Assembly (NCBI GenBank): GCA_900553825.1
Contig: USEV01000006.1
Coordinates: 1 to 13,958, forward strand
Origin: an uncultured Eubacteriales bacterium
Lineage (GTDB): Bacteria > Bacillota > Clostridia > Christensenellales > CAG-917
DNA length: 13,958 bases
Direction: 5' to 3'
In this document: in pieces, positions 10,496 through 13,958 of the stretch
How positions within the stretch are numbered: position 1 is the first letter of the stretch
Layout of the letters: each line of letters opens with the position of its first letter
The notes under the pieces: generated by a model
The model's input: only the letters and a program-made list of their open reading frames with translations
What the model was told of the DNA's origin: nothing
Databases searched by the model: none
Position numbers and translations under genes: made by a program

Positions 10496-13339
10496 ATGGC
10501 TTGGATTTTCAACGAAAACGAAAGGAAACTGCACAAAATCCGCAGCATGGCGGGGAAGGTGGACGCGCTCGCGGACGAGTATAAAAAGCTGTCCGACGAG
10601 GAACTGGCGGGCATGACGGAGAAGTTCAGGGCGCGCATCGCGGGCGGCGAAAAGCTCGACGATGTGCTCTATGACGCCTACGCCGCAATGCGCGAGGCGT
10701 GCGACAGGGTGCTGGGGTTGCGCCCCTTCTTCGAGCAGGTCATGGGCGCAATCGCGTTGCACCAGGGCAGAATCGCCGAGATGGCGACGGGCGAAGGCAA
10801 GACGCTGGTTGCGGTGCTTCCCGCCTATCTCAACGCGCTCACGGGCAACGGCGTCCATGTGGTGACCGTCAACGATTACCTCGCCACCCGCGACGCGGCG
10901 TGGATGGGCAAAGTGCACCGTTTCATGGGGCTTTCCGTCGGCGTCATCGTCCCGGGACAGTCCGCGGACGACAAGCGCGCCGCCTATGCCTGCGACATCA
11001 CCTACTGCACCAACAACGAGCTCGGCTTCGATTTTCTGCGCGACAACATGGTGAAGAGCAAGAGCCTCAAGATGCAACGCGGGCTCAACTTCGCCATCAT
11101 CGACGAGGTGGACTCCATCCTCATCGACGAGGCGCGCACGCCGCTCATCATCTCGGGCAGGGGCGACAAGTCCAACGAGCTCTACAAGACCGCCGACGCG
11201 TTCGTGCGCACGCTCACGCCCAAGGATTACACCATCGACGAGAAGGAAAAGACCGTCATGCTCACCGACGACGGCGTCGCGAAGGCGGAGAGATATTTCA
11301 GGGTGTTCAACATCACCGACCCCGAGAACTCCGACAAGTACAGCCACATCCAGCGCGCGTTGAAGGCGCACTTCATCATGAAGCGCGACCGCGACTACAT
11401 CGTGTCCGACGGCGAGGTTCTGATTGTGGACGAGTTCACGGGACGCGTGCTCATCGGCAGACGCTACAACGACGGTCTACACCAGGCGGTGGAGGCGAAG
11501 GAGCGCGTCGCAATCAAGAACGAGAACAAGACCCTCGCCACAATCACTTTCCAGAACTTTTTCAGGATGTACCGCAAGCTCTCGGGCATGACGGGCACCG
11601 CCAAGACGGAAGAGGACGAGTTCAAGAGCATATACGCGCTGGATGTCGTCACCATTCCCACGCACGAGCCGTGCAGGAGAGAGGACGAGCACGACCGCAT
11701 CTACACCCATGTGGGCGGCAAGCTCAACGCGATTGTCGATGACATCGTGCAGTGCCACAAGCGCGGACAGCCCGTGCTGGTGGGCACGGTGAGCGTGGAG
11801 AAATCCGAGGAGCTTTCCAACCTGCTCAAACGCAAGGGCATACGCCACAAGGTCCTGAACGCCAAGAACCACAAGGACGAGGCGGAAATCATCGCTCAGG
11901 CGGGCAAGGTCGGCGCGGTGACCATCGCCACCAACATGGCGGGGCGCGGCACGGACATCATGCTGGGCGGCAACGCGGATTATCTCGCCAAGGCGAGGCT
12001 TGAGAGGGAAGGGTATCCCCTCGATGTCATAGAGATGGCGACCTCCCATGTCGACCGCGTCAGCGACGAGGTCAGGGAGGCGAGGGAGAAGTACAGGAAG
12101 TACTACTCCGAATACAAGGTGGAGTGCGACGCGGAGCACAAGCAGGTGGTGGAGCTCGGCGGACTGCGCGTCATAGGCACCGAGCGTCACGACAGCAGGC
12201 GAATCGATAACCAGCTGCGAGGCAGAAGCGGCAGGCAGGGCGACCCCGGCAGCACCGCGTTCTACATCTCCATGGAGGACGACATAGCAAGGCTTTTCGG
12301 CGGCGACAAGATGAAATCCATCGCCGAGAGAATGCACTTTGACGACACGCAACCCATCGCAAACAGCTTCATCACCAAGCAGATAGAGCGCGCACAACAG
12401 AATGTGGAAAGCCGCAACTTCTCGGTGAGGAAGCAGGTGTTGAGCTACGACGATGTCATGAACGCCCAGCGCGAGATGATATACAAGGAGCGCGGCAAGG
12501 TGCTGGACGGGCTGGATGTCCACGACCAGATTGTGGACATGATAGACGACCTTGCGGAGGAAATCATCACCAAGCACGCGGACTTCAAGACCGAGTTCGA
12601 CGACGCGAGGATAGAGGCGTTCAACCGCGACCTCGACATAAGGATGTTCCACGGCAAGCCGTGCGGGGTCATCACCCCCGAGCTTTGCGGGATGTTCGAT
12701 GTGTACAAGATGAAGGACGCCGTGCTCAAAGTGGCGTTCCGCGAATACGACGCCCTGAAAGCCGCTTTCGAAAAGACGGGCAAGGACTTCGGCGAATACG
12801 AAAGACAACGCCTGCTTTCGGCGGTTGACTCCAAGTGGATGGAGCACATCGACGCCATGGATGTGCTGCGTCGCGGCATAGGGCTCCGAGGCTACGGTCA
12901 GCGCGACCCCGTCATAGCCTACCGTCAGGAGGGCTGGGAGATGTTCGACCGCATGGTGGAGGAGATTCACACCATCACGGCGCAGAAGGTGTTGACGGAC
13001 GGCTTCATCATTCTGGCGGGCGAGGCAATCAAGAACGGCACCGCGCACTACTTCGACGAGGACAACCCCGACGCGGAGAGCGAGGACGGAATGCCCCTTG
13101 TGACGGACTATGTCAGGCGCATCGCAAACGCCATGCTGGGCGCGCTGGACGCCAGGGCGGCGGCAATCTCCGCCGCGCGGAGGAACGCCGCGAAATCCGG
13201 GCAGAAGAACTCTGCGGCGGAGGCGGCGGCGGAGGCGGCGGTGCCCTCGAGAGCACCCCAGGCAAAGGTCGGCCGCAACGACCCGTGCCCCTGCGGAAGC
13301 GGAAAGAAATACAAGAACTGCTGCGGCAGAAACGCGTGA
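10496..13339 (+). CDS. secA: Preprotein translocase ATPase SecA
   Basis: SecA is the motor ATPase that drives preproteins through the SecYEG channel at the inner face of the membrane. The 947 residues carry nucleotide-binding domain 1, with Walker A MATGEGKT (96-103, K102) and Walker B DEVD (203-206), and the LIDEARTPLIISG block entering the preprotein cross-linking domain. Domain 2 follows, with MAGRGTD and ERHDSRRIDNQLRGRSGRQG (563-582) including the arginine fingers. The helical scaffold and wing regions come next. An Ala-rich linker leads to a C-terminal zinc motif CPCGSGKKYKNCC (C931, C933, C942, C943), which in other SecA proteins contacts SecB or the ribosome. Compared with B. subtilis SecA (841 residues) there is an insertion of about 57 residues (494-550) in domain 2; from memory, similar insertions occur in other clostridia. 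It probably forms a unit with prfB, 3 bases downstream. The gene has its own likely promoter. Confidence 0.97.
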   Translation: MAWIFNENERKLHKIRSMAGKVDALADEYKKLSDEELAGMTEKFRARIAGGEKLDDVLYDAYAAMREACDRVLGLRPFFEQVMGAIALHQGRIAEMATGEGKTLVAVLPAYLNALTGNGVHVVTVNDYLATRDAAWMGKVHRFMGLSVGVIVPGQSADDKRAAYACDITYCTNNELGFDFLRDNMVKSKSLKMQRGLNFAIIDEVDSILIDEARTPLIISGRGDKSNELYKTADAFVRTLTPKDYTIDEKEKTVMLTDDGVAKAERYFRVFNITDPENSDKYSHIQRALKAHFIMKRDRDYIVSDGEVLIVDEFTGRVLIGRRYNDGLHQAVEAKERVAIKNENKTLATITFQNFFRMYRKLSGMTGTAKTEEDEFKSIYALDVVTIPTHEPCRREDEHDRIYTHVGGKLNAIVDDIVQCHKRGQPVLVGTVSVEKSEELSNLLKRKGIRHKVLNAKNHKDEAEIIAQAGKVGAVTIATNMAGRGTDIMLGGNADYLAKARLEREGYPLDVIEMATSHVDRVSDEVREAREKYRKYYSEYKVECDAEHKQVVELGGLRVIGTERHDSRRIDNQLRGRSGRQGDPGSTAFYISMEDDIARLFGGDKMKSIAERMHFDDTQPIANSFITKQIERAQQNVESRNFSVRKQVLSYDDVMNAQREMIYKERGKVLDGLDVHDQIVDMIDDLAEEIITKHADFKTEFDDARIEAFNRDLDIRMFHGKPCGVITPELCGMFDVYKMKDAVLKVAFREYDALKAAFEKTGKDFGEYERQRLLSAVDSKWMEHIDAMDVLRRGIGLRGYGQRDPVIAYRQEGWEMFDRMVEEIHTITAQKVLTDGFIILAGEAIKNGTAHYFDEDNPDAESEDGMPLVTDYVRRIANAMLGALDARAAAISAARRNAAKSGQKNSAAEAAAEAAVPSRAPQAKVGRNDPCPCGSGKKYKNCCGRNA

Positions 13340-13342
13340 ATT

Positions 13343-13958
13343 ATGCTGAACTATTTTGACAAGAAAAACGAGATTAAATCGCTGAAAGAGGAGTTGACGC
13401 ACGCATTTCAGGGCATAAACCCCGAGAAATTGCGCGTGCGCATCGGCGAGCTCGAAGCCGAACAGAACGCGGAAGGGTTTTGGAACGATGTCGAGCGCGC
13501 GCAGAAGGTGTCCAAGGAGCTGAGCCAGCTGACGAGCAAAATAAGCAAGTTCGAAAAGCTCCTCGCCGAGCTTGACGACGCGCTGGAAACCGTCGACATC
13601 GTGGAGCTCGAAAACAGCGAGGAGGAGGACGAAGCCCTCGTCAAAAGGGTGGCGCGTCTTTCCGAAGAGGTGGAGAAGCTGACCCTTTCCACCCTGCTTT
13701 CGGGCAAGTACGACTCCCTGAACGCAATCCTCACCCTGCACGCGGGCGCGGGCGGCACCGAGGCGCAGGACTGGTGCGAGATGCTCTACCGAATGTACAC
13801 CCGCTATGTCGAGCGTTCGGGCTGGGGCTGCACGGAGCTCGACTGCCTGCCCGGCGACGAGGCGGGGCTCAAGAGCGTGACTTTCCGCGTCGAGGGCGAC
13901 AACGCCTACGGCTACCTCAAGGCGGAAAAGGGCGTGCACAGGCTTGTCCGCATATCTC
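13343..13958 (+). CDS. prfB: Peptide chain release factor 2, N-terminal part (3' end outside window)
   Basis: RF2 recognises UAA and UGA stop codons and releases the finished peptide from the ribosome. The window holds 205 codons. Family blocks are the helical domain 1 with GFWND (about residues 45-49), HAGAGGTEAQDWCEMLYRMY, the domain 2 start LPGDEAGLKSVTF, and AYGYLKAEKGVHRLVRIS at the edge. The SPF-type stop-recognition motif and the catalytic GGQ lie beyond the window. The ATG at 13343 is 3 bases after the secA stop, with no strong Shine-Dalgarno, so translation is probably coupled to secA. Most bacterial prfB genes need a +1 shift at CTT TGA C around codon 25. Here the frame runs straight from the ATG, with CAG GGC ATA AAC at the equivalent place. 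The secA-prfB order is the one known from Bacillus. Confidence 0.95.
   Translation, partial: MLNYFDKKNEIKSLKEELTHAFQGINPEKLRVRIGELEAEQNAEGFWNDVERAQKVSKELSQLTSKISKFEKLLAELDDALETVDIVELENSEEEDEALVKRVARLSEEVEKLTLSTLLSGKYDSLNAILTLHAGAGGTEAQDWCEMLYRMYTRYVERSGWGCTELDCLPGDEAGLKSVTFRVEGDNAYGYLKAEKGVHRLVRIS

Noticed and set aside
10371..10616. 81-codon plus-strand frame starting just after AAGGAA in the comF-secA gap
   Set aside because: The apparent ribosome binding site and ATG are part of the palindrome and promoter spacer, upstream of the predicted transcription start, and most of the frame is an out-of-frame shadow of secA.
13150..13260. GC-rich repetitive GGCGG run near the end of secA
   Set aside because: It simply encodes the Ala-rich linker before the zinc motif and is not an independent repeat element.

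Overview
This window is a stretch of ordinary bacterial chromosome with high G+C, packed with plus-strand housekeeping genes. It holds the 3' part of rpoB, complete rpoC, metK, recD2, comF (comFC-type) and secA, and the 5' part of prfB. The block comF, secA, prfB, the RecD2-type helicase and the AGGAGG-like ribosome binding sites point to Bacillota, most likely class Clostridia. The G+C-rich lineage itself (perhaps an uncultured gut clostridium) cannot be fixed from this sequence alone.

Region 1 (1-7190): rpoB and rpoC encode the two catalytic subunits of RNA polymerase, separated by 10 bases that carry a strong Shine-Dalgarno. metK (S-adenosylmethionine synthetase) begins almost on the rpoC stop codon, with no room for a SAM riboswitch, so it appears to be expressed as the last gene of the polymerase operon. 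An intrinsic terminator lies 14 bases past the metK stop (stem outer end at 7199).

Region 2 (7263-10303): recD2, a 5'-3' DNA helicase of superfamily 1B, overlaps comF by the stop/start TGATG. comF encodes a double zinc ribbon plus phosphoribosyltransferase-like competence protein. The pair is translationally coupled and suggests a DNA-processing or DNA-uptake unit.

Region 3 (10304-13958): a 192-base gap holds a good candidate sigma-A promoter with a 19-base inverted repeat between its elements. It is followed by a structured leader of about 100 bases ending in a GCAA-tetraloop hairpin that abuts the secA ribosome binding site. secA (protein export motor ATPase) is followed 3 bases later by prfB (release factor 2), which runs off the window and lacks the usual programmed +1 frameshift.

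No mobile element, CRISPR array, tRNA or rRNA was seen. No new multi-gene system is evident. The most interesting signals are the secA promoter and leader architecture, the acidic motif-bearing C-terminal tail of RpoB, the rpoC-metK junction and the frameshift-free prfB.
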